The translations under genes and the position numbers were made by a program. DNA of 34,311 nucleotides, from NCBI GenBank assembly GCA_947086895.1, contig CAMUAR010000037.1, forward strand, positions 1 to 34,311, read 5' to 3'. The DNA is from an uncultured Lachnospiraceae bacterium. Lineage in GTDB: Bacteria; Bacillota; Clostridia; Lachnospirales; Lachnospiraceae. The notes below the pieces were generated by a model. The model was not told the DNA's origin and ran no database searches. It saw nothing but the letters and a program-made list of their open reading frames with translations. The first letter of the stretch is position 1. Every line of letters begins with the position of its first letter. Below are positions 23,802 to 32,699 of the stretch, one piece after another.

Positions 23802-24977
23802 TTATTTTATAATCATCGAATCAACCAGCAACTCATAAGCCTTATCGCGCAAAATCACCTGAAGGAACGCCTCTTTGCCAAACTCTTTCTCCGCATCTTC
23901 CGGCGAATCAAAACTGTTTTCCGCCGCATAGTTCGCTAGATAATCGGTGTATTCCTGATCGCTGACTTCAAGATTTTCTGCCTTTGCAACCGCATCCTGA
24001 ATCAAGTTCTGCTTTACCATAATATCAGCTTCCTCCTGCGCAAGTTCCAGAAATTCTTCGTAGGAAAAGTTAAAATACATATTGATAAAATCTTTCAGTT
24101 CAAAGCCAAGATACGTTGCATAGGAAGAATAATACTCTATCATTTCATCGACATAAGACTGTTTATCAGCATCCGAAATCCCTGTAAATGTTGAATCAGC
24201 GATAATCGCATCAAACATCAAACTTACCTGTCGCTCCTGTGCCTCTTCTATCTTCTGTTGTTCCAGCTCCTTAAAAACACCCTCGCGGTATTGCTCCACC
24301 GTAGAATAATCCGTAAAAGAAGCGACTGTCTCATCCGTTAATTCTGGGATTACGCGCGTCTGGATCGCTTTGATATTTACAATATAAGTTCCCGTCTGTC
24401 CAAGATAATCGGAATAATAGGTATCAGAAATCTGTTTTTCAACCGTCTTGCTCTCACCGACAAACGCACCGATCAGATCTTCTTCAAAATCATAGTACTG
24501 ACCGCCGACTTCCACATCCTCGCCCTCGGAGCTGTCAATTTCCTTCCCGTCAATACTCAGCGTATAATCTACCTTCACCACATCCCCGGACTCTACGGTG
24601 TTGCGGTCTGTAACCTCCAAAAGCTCCGAGTTGCTGCGCAGAAAATAATCAATCTCCGCCTCGATCTCCTCATCGGTCACTTCATAGCTTACCTTTTCAA
24701 CCTCAACCCCCAAATACTTTCCAAGCGTAACACTTCCTTCTGGATCCCAGTAAGCACCCTGACTTCCACTTGGATTATCATTGCCCTCCTGATCTCCTTC
24801 GACTCCAGGCGTCACATTGTTATTGTTTGAATTATTATTGCCCGGATTTAAGAGAGAACCGCTCTGTCCCTTATTGTTATTATCGTTATTTACTGTTTCA
24901 TCGTCCTCATCTTTGCCCCCGCATCCTGAAAGCACTAAGCATCCACACAATAACATTACAATCCATTTCTTTCTCAC
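23802..24977 (-). CDS. Lipoprotein foldase, trigger-factor-like
   Basis: 391 residues. Signal peptide with lipobox VLSGCGG (Cys19), then a long Asn/Gly-rich linker (about 30-75). The central part (about 110-200: EVTDRNTVESGDVVKVDYTLSIDGKEID, FEEDLIGAFVGESKTVEKQI) is FKBP-like, and the rest (about 205-391: IPELTDETVASFTDYSTVEQYR) is a trigger-factor C-terminal chaperone-type helical domain. It should fold secreted proteins outside the membrane. The FKBP part lacks clear active-site aromatic residues of the partner gene, so isomerase activity is less certain. It follows the paralogue by 48 bp; the ATG is at 24977 with a GGAAGG site. Confidence 0.82.
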   Translation of the reverse strand: MRKKWIVMLLCGCLVLSGCGGKDEDDETVNNDNNNKGQSGSLLNPGNNNSNNNNVTPGVEGDQEGNDNPSGSQGAYWDPEGSVTLGKYLGVEVEKVSYEVTDEEIEAEIDYFLRSNSELLEVTDRNTVESGDVVKVDYTLSIDGKEIDSSEGEDVEVGGQYYDFEEDLIGAFVGESKTVEKQISDTYYSDYLGQTGTYIVNIKAIQTRVIPELTDETVASFTDYSTVEQYREGVFKELEQQKIEEAQERQVSLMFDAIIADSTFTGISDADKQSYVDEMIEYYSSYATYLGFELKDFINMYFNFSYEEFLELAQEEADIMVKQNLIQDAVAKAENLEVSDQEYTDYLANYAAENSFDSPEDAEKEFGKEAFLQVILRDKAYELLVDSMIIK

Positions 24978-25025
24978 TGGCTTTTCCTTCCTTTCTTTAT
25001 AAAATTTAGAAAATTTCCTTTTTGC

Positions 25026-26096
25026 TTACTCTCCTGCCGTTTTTTCCACTGCGGTATCGTAGATCAGCTGCTCTGCTTTCTCCTGTTTTATAAGCTCACG
25101 CACCTGCGCATTGCCCATCTTCTCCAAAAATTCTTCCTCTGTCATATTATATTGTTTGGCGTATTGTGCCACCGCTTCCTTGTACTCCTCGTCTGAGACA
25201 GAAAAGTCCTCGGCATCCACAACCGCGTACAAAACAAGCATTCTCTTAACTTCGCGCTCTGCATTTTTACGCAGCAGCGCATCATAATCCTCCTGTGTTG
25301 TACAGCCAAAAAAGTAATAGATAAACTGGTCAAACGTATAACCGTAAGTTTGCTGATACACTTGTGCCAACTGCGCATAGTAGGAAGAGGAACTCTCATA
25401 ATATTTGTCGATATCCGCCTGGTCAATTCCCTCAAATACTACGCTCTCAATCAAGGCGTCCATCACTGTCGTTTTCTTGACATTTACCCCATAAGTCTGC
25501 TTCTGTGCCGCCAGACTGTCTTTTATATACTTCCGATACTCTTCCACTGTTGAATAATCGGTGTTTGCCGCAACAAGTTCGTCCGTCAGCTCTGGTATTT
25601 CAGATATGTTGATCTTGTTGATTGTCACTTTAAAAACCGCAGGCTTTCCAGAAAAATCAAGATTATTCTTATATGGATCTGGAAATGTCAAATCAACATC
25701 AACGGTCGTCCCAAGCTGCGCTCCAACAAGTCCTGATTCAAACCCCGGAATAAAGGATCCAGAACCGATTTTTAAATCAAAATTACTGTCAGCACCCCGC
25801 TCAAACGGCTCTCCGTCCATATAGCCGACATAATCAATATTCACTGTATCGCCATCCTGCACATCGGTGCGGTCTGTAACTTCGGTAAGAACTGCGTGGG
25901 CATTGCAGAAACTTGCAAGCCGCTCATCCACCTCTTCCTCCGTCACTGTCGTATCGTAGGGAGAATACTCAACACCGCGGTAATTTACCCCTGTGGCGTT
26001 CCCGCTGATCCGCTCTACCTCCTCCTTTTTGCCGCCGCAGCTTGCCAAAAACAGACTGACGCACAGCGCAGCAATGCAGATTATCTTTTTTTTCAT
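25026..26096 (-). CDS. Lipoprotein FKBP/trigger-factor-type foldase
   Basis: 356 residues with lipobox FLASCGG (Cys20). The FKBP domain (about 75-165) is complete: DTVNIDYVGYMDGEPFERG, IGSGSFIPGFESGLVGAQLG, VDVDLTFPDPYKNNLDFSGKPAVFKVTI, matching the trigger factor PPIase domain. The C-terminal half (about 170-356) is the trigger-factor-like helical chaperone domain (EIPELTDELVAANTDYSTVEEYRKYI). It is probably anchored outside the membrane, unlike ribosome-bound Tig. It heads the two-gene operon. The 297-bp gap upstream holds no clear -35; a TGGTATCAT (extended -10) is seen. Frequent in Lachnospiraceae; a gene symbol is not set. Confidence 0.85.
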   Translation of the reverse strand: MKKKIICIAALCVSLFLASCGGKKEEVERISGNATGVNYRGVEYSPYDTTVTEEEVDERLASFCNAHAVLTEVTDRTDVQDGDTVNIDYVGYMDGEPFERGADSNFDLKIGSGSFIPGFESGLVGAQLGTTVDVDLTFPDPYKNNLDFSGKPAVFKVTINKINISEIPELTDELVAANTDYSTVEEYRKYIKDSLAAQKQTYGVNVKKTTVMDALIESVVFEGIDQADIDKYYESSSSYYAQLAQVYQQTYGYTFDQFIYYFFGCTTQEDYDALLRKNAEREVKRMLVLYAVVDAEDFSVSDEEYKEAVAQYAKQYNMTEEEFLEKMGNAQVRELIKQEKAEQLIYDTAVEKTAGE

Positions 26097-26211
26097 AAAA
26101 TTTTACAGACACAGAACCCCACTGTCTTTCGACGGCGGGAGGAGTGCCGTCCTCCTTTCAAAATTTCCCTTTCTGCTCCAAAACAAATGGAACTGCACAC
26201 TCACCCAAACA

Positions 26212-26337
26212 TATATTTTAATATGTCAACACCGGACAGACATTCGAATGATACCACATATTTTTGTAAAAAGAAAGCATTTCCTTTGAATTTCACATAT
26301 TTTTCAAATTTCCAAGTAAAAACATATTAAAATATAA
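26212..26337. repeat. AT-rich inverted repeats, 15 bp, upstream of the foldases
   Basis: TATATTTTAATATGT (26212-26226) and its exact reverse complement (26323-26337) are separated by 96 bp inside the 297-bp gap 26097-26393. The arms are low-complexity, so chance is possible. No gene lies in the gap. Confidence 0.3.
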
Positions 26338-26393
26338 TCTTATCTTATAATTCTTTGCTATCTTACAACAAATTTTTTGATGCGGTCAAAATT

Positions 26394-27839
26394 TTATAAG
26401 TTGATCCCCTCAAAATCACACTGTTCCAAGCGCGCCAGAATATCATAATCATACTGACCCGCCCCGACGACGCGAGCCGCCTGATTTGTAATTGCATGTT
26501 CCAACAGATTTCTCACATCTCTCGCATTTGCAAAATTTTCCGGCTTGTCCGCACAGCGCTTTTCCAAAAACTTTCGGACGTACCTTTCTGCCTCTGCGGA
26601 AAGAATATATTCCTGTTTCCTGCACATCCCGGACATAATTTCAAACAGCTCGTCCGGCGTGTAATCCTCAAATAAAATAAATCTGGAAAAACGCGAGCGC
26701 AGCCCTGGGTTTGAACTGAGAAACTGATCCATCAAATCAGGATATCCAGCGACAATTACAATCAGAGAATCCCTGTTATCTTCCATCGCCTTCAACAGCG
26801 TGTCCACAGCCTCCTGACCAAAATCTCCCTCCCCTTTTCCGACCGTTAAGGAATACGCCTCATCGATAAAAAGAATCCCTCCAACCGCCTCGTCAATAAC
26901 ATCCATTGTTTTTGCGGCAGTCTGCCCGATATAACCGCCGACCAGAGCGCCGCGGTCCACCTCAACAAGCTGCCCGGTTGATAAAATTCCAAGCGAGCGA
27001 TAAATTTTTGCAAGAATGCGCGCTACGGTTGTCTTTCCAGTCCCTGGATTTCCAGAAAATACTAAGTGCTTTGAAACGGACGGCTGTTTCATATTCCGCT
27101 CTTTTCGCAGTTTCGATACCTGCATTAAATTGACAAGATGATTTACCTCCTGCTTTACTGAGCCAAGCCCCGTCAAAGCGTTTAATTCCGCAAGCATACT
27201 CTCAATACTTTCTTCCGGTTCCTCCTTGTCATCCTTCGTATTTTTTTGATTTTCTTCTCCGGCAGTAATTTTTCTCACGTTTTCTTTTAAACTGGTATTG
27301 GAACTGGCGGTGGAGAGCACTGGAGTGACGTTTGCCCCGCGCCGAAACAATCCATATTCTTTTAAAAAATCTTCCAGCACTTTCATATAGGACGATAAAA
27401 GTTTGATCTCCTTCTCGGTTGTTCTGTCGTCCTGCGCGATGTATGTCTGCCCGAGAAGCCGGTAGGTCTCCACAAGCGTGATCGCTTTTTTCTTTTTATA
27501 TACGGTATCTGTCATTTTGCCGCCCGCATCCGCCAGAACAAAAAATTTAAGCGCCCTTGGCACTGCCGTGCTGTACTCTGTCGTCATTGTGCGCTGCTCT
27601 AAGCGGAACTGCACGATCTCTTCTTTTCGAAAGGAATAACCGAGCGTTTTATTGATAAAATCCAGCTCCTGCTGTTTTGGCATTCCTTCTGTACATGACA
27701 AATAAGAAAGAAATTTTAAAAATTCAAGCCTCACCGTCGCTTTTAGCGTCATTGTTTCATTTGTGCCAATCCCCGCTTTACTGATCGCTGCTGCCATCCC
27801 GTAACATGTGTCGATTAAATCCATCAGCCGATCTGCCAT
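26394..27839 (-). CDS. AAA ATPase, CbxX/CfxQ (SpoVK) type
   Basis: 481 residues. The first 210 are a helical domain of unknown type, including an acidic linker (KDDKEEPEESIESML). The AAA module (about 225-475) has Walker A GNPGTGKTT (263-271), Walker B ILFIDEA (322-328), sensor 1 VIVAGYPDLM and the arginine-finger region SNPGLRSRF (376-384). This matches the CbxX/CfxQ subgroup, known from Rubisco activases, SpoVK and the EccA proteins of type VII secretion. No Rubisco or type VII genes are here, so the substrate is unknown. The ATG at 27839 has GGGGGAGG upstream. The long N-terminal part is unlike CbbX (about 300 residues). Confidence 0.85.
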   Translation of the reverse strand: MADRLMDLIDTCYGMAAAISKAGIGTNETMTLKATVRLEFLKFLSYLSCTEGMPKQQELDFINKTLGYSFRKEEIVQFRLEQRTMTTEYSTAVPRALKFFVLADAGGKMTDTVYKKKKAITLVETYRLLGQTYIAQDDRTTEKEIKLLSSYMKVLEDFLKEYGLFRRGANVTPVLSTASSNTSLKENVRKITAGEENQKNTKDDKEEPEESIESMLAELNALTGLGSVKQEVNHLVNLMQVSKLRKERNMKQPSVSKHLVFSGNPGTGKTTVARILAKIYRSLGILSTGQLVEVDRGALVGGYIGQTAAKTMDVIDEAVGGILFIDEAYSLTVGKGEGDFGQEAVDTLLKAMEDNRDSLIVIVAGYPDLMDQFLSSNPGLRSRFSRFILFEDYTPDELFEIMSGMCRKQEYILSAEAERYVRKFLEKRCADKPENFANARDVRNLLEHAITNQAARVVGAGQYDYDILARLEQCDFEGINL

Positions 27840-27988
27840 TATACTTCCTCCCCCTTGATTAAACTGAAGTCACTGAAAAAGTCAAAACAATTCCAATAAA
27901 AAAATGCGCGCTTTTTCATTTCCCAAAACTGCGAACAGCAACATATTACCACACCTTATCCTGCCTGACAACTTCTTTGACAAATTTC

Positions 27989-28017
27989 TTGACATATAAA
28001 ATATATTCCAATACAAT
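27989..28017 (+). promoter_or_regulatory. Sigma-A promoter of the MATE gene
   Basis: TTGACA (27989-27994), 17 bp, TACAAT (28012-28017). Start near 28024, giving a leader of about 170 nt that includes the large dyad at 28124-28160. Confidence 0.7.
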
Positions 28018-28123
28018 AGCAATTACACTGCGGTCAAAAATTGTCCATCTGCCTCTTCCATTCAATTGTTTGTTCAAAAATTCAGCGCGTAAGCAGAAAG
28101 TATATCAATTTATACACAATACC

Positions 28124-28160
28124 GAAACGATTGTAAAACTTCAAGTTTTGCAATCGTTTC
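28124..28160 (+). promoter_or_regulatory. 37-bp dyad, candidate operator or leader hairpin
   Basis: Two 18-bp arms (28124-28141 and 28143-28160) are complementary at 17 positions around a single C. The core is AAAACTT-C-AAGTTTT, flanked by GAAACGATTG and CAATCGTTTC. No T-run follows, so it is not a terminator. It lies 34 bp before the MATE start and ends 17 bp before AAAGGAG. This fits a repressor operator (such as MarR or TetR type) or a very stable RNA hairpin. Confidence 0.55.
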
Positions 28161-28194
28161 ATACATAATTGCCAAAGAAAGGAGTTTATCTGCC

Positions 28195-29592
28195 ATGCAA
28201 CAAACAACACAGCCAACCGAAAACAAAATGGGAACTATGCCGACAGGCCGGCTTCTTGTTTCCATGTCACTGCCAATGATTATCTCAATGCTTGTACAAG
28301 CCCTCTATAATATTGTGGACAGCGCATTTGTGTCCCGTGTCAGCGAGGACGCTTTGACAGCAGTCTCCCTGGCATTTCCAATTCAAAATCTGATGATCGC
28401 GATCGCCGCAGGTACCGGCGTCGGCATCAATTCGCTTTTGAGCCGCAGTCTTGGAGAGAAAAAGCAAAAGGCGGCGGACCGCGCTGCCGGAAACGGTATT
28501 CTTCTGGGACTTTTCAGCGCGCTTATCTTTGTAATTTTTGGCGTATTTTTTTCCGAGACCTATTTTCGCATACAGTTTTCGGCAAAAGATTTTGAAGAAA
28601 ATGCCGCGCAGTGTGAAGCAATTATTTCCATGGGAACAGACTATTTAAAAATCTGCTGTATTTTTTCCTTTGGTATCTTTCTTCAGATTGTCACAGAACG
28701 TCTGCTTCAGGCGACTGGAATGACGCTCTATACAATGTTTACACAGGGAATTGGCGCTATCTTAAATATTATACTCGACCCGATTTTAATTTTTGGCTAT
28801 CTCGGTATGCCAAAACTTGGCGTTGCCGGTGCTGCCATCGCAACCGTATTTGGACAGATTATCGCCATGCTGTTAGGCTTTGTATTTAATATTATGAAAA
28901 ATAAAGAACTTCACCTTGGTCTTTCTTACCTCCGCCCGCATGCAAGAACCATCGGCGTTATTTATTCGGTCGGGCTTCCGTCGATTATTATGCAGTCGAT
29001 CTCCTCTGTTATGACGCTTGGTATGAATAAGATTCTGCTGATGTTCTCCCCGACTGCCGTGTCGGTTTTCGGCGTTTATTTCAAGCTTCAAAGTTTTATT
29101 TTTATGCCGGTTTTCGGCTTGAACAACGGCATGATACCAATTATCGCCTACAATTACGGCGCGAGAAAAAAGCAGCGCATTTTAGCGACTACCCGTCTGA
29201 GCGTTTTTATTGCAATCGGTATTATGACCGCAGGACTTATGGTATTCCAGCTGCTTCCGCGCCAGCTGCTCGCAATTTTTGAAGCGAGCGAAGATATGAT
29301 TAAAATTGGCGTTCCTGCACTTCGCATTATCAGTTTAAGCTTTCTATTTGCAGGTTACTGTATTATTATCACCTCCGTGTTCCAAGCGCTTGGCAACGGC
29401 GTCTACAGTTTAATTATCTCTGTTGCGCGCCAGCTTGTTGTCATTCTTCCTGCCGCCTACCTTTTTGCAAAGTTGTTCGGTCTTGATGCAGTATGGTTTG
29501 CTCTTCCGCTTGCGGAACTTGTTTCCGTCACTCTATCCACCTTATTTTTGCGCCGAATCTACAGAGAAAAGTTGTCCCAAATGCCGGAATAA
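28195..29592 (+). CDS. MATE-family multidrug exporter
   Basis: 465 residues, about 12 membrane helices in two six-helix halves. The start PTGRLLVSMSLPMIISMLVQALYNIVDSAFVSRVSEDALTA is typical of the NorM/DinF-related MATE proteins, and similar MQSISSVM and GVYFKLQSF segments open the second half. It exports cationic compounds using Na+ or H+ gradients. The ATG at 28195 has AAAGGAG (28178-28184). Divergent from the AAA ATPase gene, with a promoter and a 37-bp dyad upstream. The substrate cannot be told. Confidence 0.92.
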   Translation: MQQTTQPTENKMGTMPTGRLLVSMSLPMIISMLVQALYNIVDSAFVSRVSEDALTAVSLAFPIQNLMIAIAAGTGVGINSLLSRSLGEKKQKAADRAAGNGILLGLFSALIFVIFGVFFSETYFRIQFSAKDFEENAAQCEAIISMGTDYLKICCIFSFGIFLQIVTERLLQATGMTLYTMFTQGIGAILNIILDPILIFGYLGMPKLGVAGAAIATVFGQIIAMLLGFVFNIMKNKELHLGLSYLRPHARTIGVIYSVGLPSIIMQSISSVMTLGMNKILLMFSPTAVSVFGVYFKLQSFIFMPVFGLNNGMIPIIAYNYGARKKQRILATTRLSVFIAIGIMTAGLMVFQLLPRQLLAIFEASEDMIKIGVPALRIISLSFLFAGYCIIITSVFQALGNGVYSLIISVARQLVVILPAAYLFAKLFGLDAVWFALPLAELVSVTLSTLFLRRIYREKLSQMPE

Positions 29593-29673
29593 ATTTTTTA
29601 TAAATCCAGGTAAATTTGTGTCACAATACAAAACAAGAAAGATTATAAAATCATTACAATTTGTTAAAGCTCA

Positions 29674-29702
29674 TTGTAAATTTGTCTGCACTGCGGTATA
29701 AT
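29674..29702 (+). promoter_or_regulatory. Sigma-A promoter of the XpaC/TelA pair
   Basis: TTGTAA (29674-29679), 17 bp, perfect TATAAT (29697-29702). Start near 29709, about 70 nt before ATG 29778. Confidence 0.7.
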
Positions 29703-29777
29703 CAAACAGGCAAGCAAAAAAATTGCTTTTGGCATCCGAAGAAGCAGCCGAAAGCTACTTGGAAACGAGGACTCGCA

Positions 29778-31355
29778 ATGTATAATACCGATCTTGCAAA
29801 TCAGATTGAAAACGCAGTACAAAACGCGCTTAATACAAATAATTTTTCCGAGCTAAATAAAAATATAACGACGGCAGTCAACACTTCAATCGCTCAGATT
29901 GGAACCAATCAAAATCGCTTCTACCAGCATTATAAAGACGATGAAATGTCGATGGAACAATTAGAGCATGTCGATGGCGAAGTGGTGAACGGGGACTCGC
30001 GCGCGGATTATTCGGCGCGCAGACGCGCGGCGCAGGAGCAGGAAGAACGCGCCAGATACAACAGCCGTCAGGCGCAGGAGGCGAGAAGACAGGCCGCCGA
30101 AGCCAGACGCCGCGAGGAAGCGGCGCGCAGGCAGGCGGAACGCAGACAGTACCAGGAACGTCAGCGGGCAGCATGGCAGCAACAGGCGCGCGCTTTTACA
30201 AACGGACATCACCAGCATCACGGCAACAGGCAAACCGCCGCGGGCAGCGCTTTTTCTCAAACTGCCCCGCACCACAACCCCGCGGATATTGTGCCGATCA
30301 GCCGAAATCCTGCGGGGCGCGTGTCCGGCACAGTTTTCACCGCTCTTGGCGCGCTTGGACTGGCAGGCTGTCTCTTAATGTTTATGCTGTTCACGATATT
30401 TTCCGGTACTCATATAATGTCGTATCATGTCTATGATAGTCTGATGGGTGCGCTTTTTACTCCGGTTTTATTTGTCAGCACCGGCATGTTTATCTCAGGA
30501 ACCATAAAGCGCAGGCGCGTCAAACGCTTTTATCAGTATATTCGCCAGCTGCGCGGGCGCACTTACTGCTCGATCAAGGAACTTTCCTCCCATATTGGGC
30601 GATCAAAGCGTTTTGTGGTAAAAGATCTTCGGAAAATGATCTCTCTGGGTATGTTTCCAGAAGGTCATATTGACGACCAGCAGACATGTGTTATCTTAAA
30701 CGGAGCAACTTACGACCAATACTTAAAAGCACAGAACAGCTACCTGACACGCCGGATGGAAGAACGGCAGTCCGGCGGGCGTATCCGCCAGAACCCTTCC
30801 CCGGCAAACGCCGACACAGAAACTTTTACAAACAATTCAGAAAACAGCACAGCAGCAGATAACAGTCAAGAAAAAACAAACACAAACCGCGACCGCAGAA
30901 CCCTGCCGCCAAAAGTGATTCAGGTACTCTCCGCAGGCGATCATTACTTAACGCAGATTCGAGAAGCAAACGCTGCCATCCCCGGCGAGGTGATCTCCAA
31001 AAAGCTTGATCACTTAGAACATATTATCCAAAAAATATATGCGCGCATTGAGGAGCATCCAGAACAGGTGGACGACCTTGACAAATTTATCAATTACTAT
31101 CTGCCTACAACGTTAAAACTTGTGAATGCATACCGAGATTTTAACGCGCAGCCTGTGCAGGGCGATAATATTCAGACAGCAAAAAAAGAGATTGAATCGA
31201 CGCTCGACACAATTATCTATGCTTTTGAGACGCTTCTTGACAGTCTGTATGAGGACGACGCGCTTGATATTTCAACAGATATTTCCGTACTGCAGACAAT
31301 GTTTGCGCAGGAAGGACTGACGAAAGGCGCATTCGACCAGGCAAAAGCAAAATAA
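29778..31355 (+). CDS. XpaC-like protein with membrane anchor
   Basis: 525 residues from ATG 29778; a longer open frame (29661) has no site and crosses the promoter. The layout is a polar N-terminus (1-75), an Arg/Gln/Ala-rich helical stretch (about 78-137), a disordered part, two membrane helices (about 183-208 and 221-243), a winged-helix-like block (CSIKELSSHIGRSKRFVVKDLRKMISLGMFPEGHI, 264-298), and a C-terminal helical region. The C-terminus and the partner TelA suggest the 5-bromo-4-chloroindolyl phosphate hydrolysis family (XpaC), which pairs with TelA genes. The biochemical role is unclear; the name comes from an assay. The ATG lies 7 nt after CGAGGA. Confidence 0.75.
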   Translation: MYNTDLANQIENAVQNALNTNNFSELNKNITTAVNTSIAQIGTNQNRFYQHYKDDEMSMEQLEHVDGEVVNGDSRADYSARRRAAQEQEERARYNSRQAQEARRQAAEARRREEAARRQAERRQYQERQRAAWQQQARAFTNGHHQHHGNRQTAAGSAFSQTAPHHNPADIVPISRNPAGRVSGTVFTALGALGLAGCLLMFMLFTIFSGTHIMSYHVYDSLMGALFTPVLFVSTGMFISGTIKRRRVKRFYQYIRQLRGRTYCSIKELSSHIGRSKRFVVKDLRKMISLGMFPEGHIDDQQTCVILNGATYDQYLKAQNSYLTRRMEERQSGGRIRQNPSPANADTETFTNNSENSTAADNSQEKTNTNRDRRTLPPKVIQVLSAGDHYLTQIREANAAIPGEVISKKLDHLEHIIQKIYARIEEHPEQVDDLDKFINYYLPTTLKLVNAYRDFNAQPVQGDNIQTAKKEIESTLDTIIYAFETLLDSLYEDDALDISTDISVLQTMFAQEGLTKGAFDQAKAK

Positions 31356-31436
31356 AGAAAAAAAGCAGGCGAAAGCCATCTTAGTTGATACATTGATACC
31401 AAAAAAAATAAAGAAGGAAATGAATGGGAGGAAGTT

Positions 31437-32585
31437 ATGAGTGATGATTTTTTAAAAGATTTACAGACTGCGCCAACATTGACTTTTGAGCCGTTTGCCG
31501 AAGAAAAAGAGCCTTTGGCAGCGCAGAAAATTCCTGAAGAAATGCAAAAACCGGCGTTTGATGAAAGCATCCTTACCCCGGAAGAATTAAAACAGGTGGA
31601 AGCATTCTCCGAGCAGATTGATCTAAATAATTCTCAGATGATTTTACAGTTTGGAGCAGGCGCGCAGAAAAAAATGGCAGATTTTTCCGAGACTGCACTA
31701 AACAACGTGCGCACGAAAGATCTGGGCGAAATTGGACAAATGCTCTCCAACGTTGTAATGGAACTAAAGGGATTTAACGAGGAGGAGGACAAAGGCTTTT
31801 TTGGCAAATTCCGCAAAACATCCGACCGGTTAAACGGTATGAAGGCAAAATATTCCAAGGCGGAAGTCAATATCAACAAAATTACGCAGGTGCTTGAATC
31901 CCACCAGATTCAGCTGTTGAAAGACGTCGCTATGCTCGACAAAATGTATGAGTTAAACAAAACATACTTTAAAGAGCTTTCCATGTACATTCTTGCCGGC
32001 AAAAAAAAGCTTGCAAAAATTCAGGCGGAAGAACTTCCTGCCCTTATGCAGAAAGCTCAGCAGAGCGGGCTTCCAGAGGATGCTCAGGCCGCAAATGATC
32101 TCTCTGCTATGTGCAACCGCTTTGAAAAAAAGCTTCACGACCTTGAGCTGACCCGCATGATATCCATTCAGACTGCGCCGCAGATCCGTCTTGTGCAGAG
32201 CAGCGACACACTGATGTCCGAAAAAATCCAGTCCACGATTGTAAATACCATTCCGCTCTGGAAAAGCCAGATGGTTCTGTCTCTCGGTGTAACGCACTCC
32301 GAGCAGGCCGCAAAAGCTCAGCGTGAAGTTACCGATATGACAAATGAACTTTTGCGCAAAAACGCCGCTACGCTCAAAATGGCAACCATTGAGGCGGCGA
32401 AAGAATCCGAGCGCGGCATCGTCGATATCGAGACATTAAAGATGACAAACGAGTCTCTGATCACTACGCTTGATGAAGTATTGCGCATTCAGACCGAAGG
32501 ACATCAAAAACGCCACGAAGCAGAATTGGAATTGAACAGAATCGAAAACGAGCTGAAAGCAAAATTACTGGAAATTCGAAGATAA
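31437..32585 (+). CDS. TelA-like toxic anion resistance protein
   Basis: 382 residues, soluble and largely helical. Motifs in order: [17 protein letters not shown] (35-55), [48 protein letters not shown], and [46 protein letters not shown] (about 305-350). These fit the TelA/KlaA family, first named for tellurite resistance. In Gram-positive bacteria it pairs with XpaC and is linked to cell-surface stress rather than tellurite. GGAGG precedes the ATG at 31437, 81 bp after the XpaC-like stop; both genes form one operon. Confidence 0.9.
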   Translation: [382 protein letters not shown]

Positions 32586-32639
32586 ATGATTTCTTTCCGC
32601 CTTATAACATGTCTGAAAAATAAAAATTACTTTTGCCTT

Positions 32640-32653
32640 TGAAAACGAATTCA
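32640..32653 (+). promoter_or_regulatory. cre-like site upstream of the GH4 gene
   Basis: TGAAAACGAATTCA fits the CcpA consensus TGWAANCGNTNWCA except at one position (A for T at base 10). It lies 47 bp before the GH4 start, so CcpA repression of this sugar gene is likely. The rest of the spacer holds CCGCC/GGCGG (a small hairpin close to the ribosome site) and no clear promoter. Confidence 0.55.
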
Positions 32654-32699
32654 CACAAAAATAAAAGACCGCCGACCGGCGGCAGAATATGGGGAAAAC

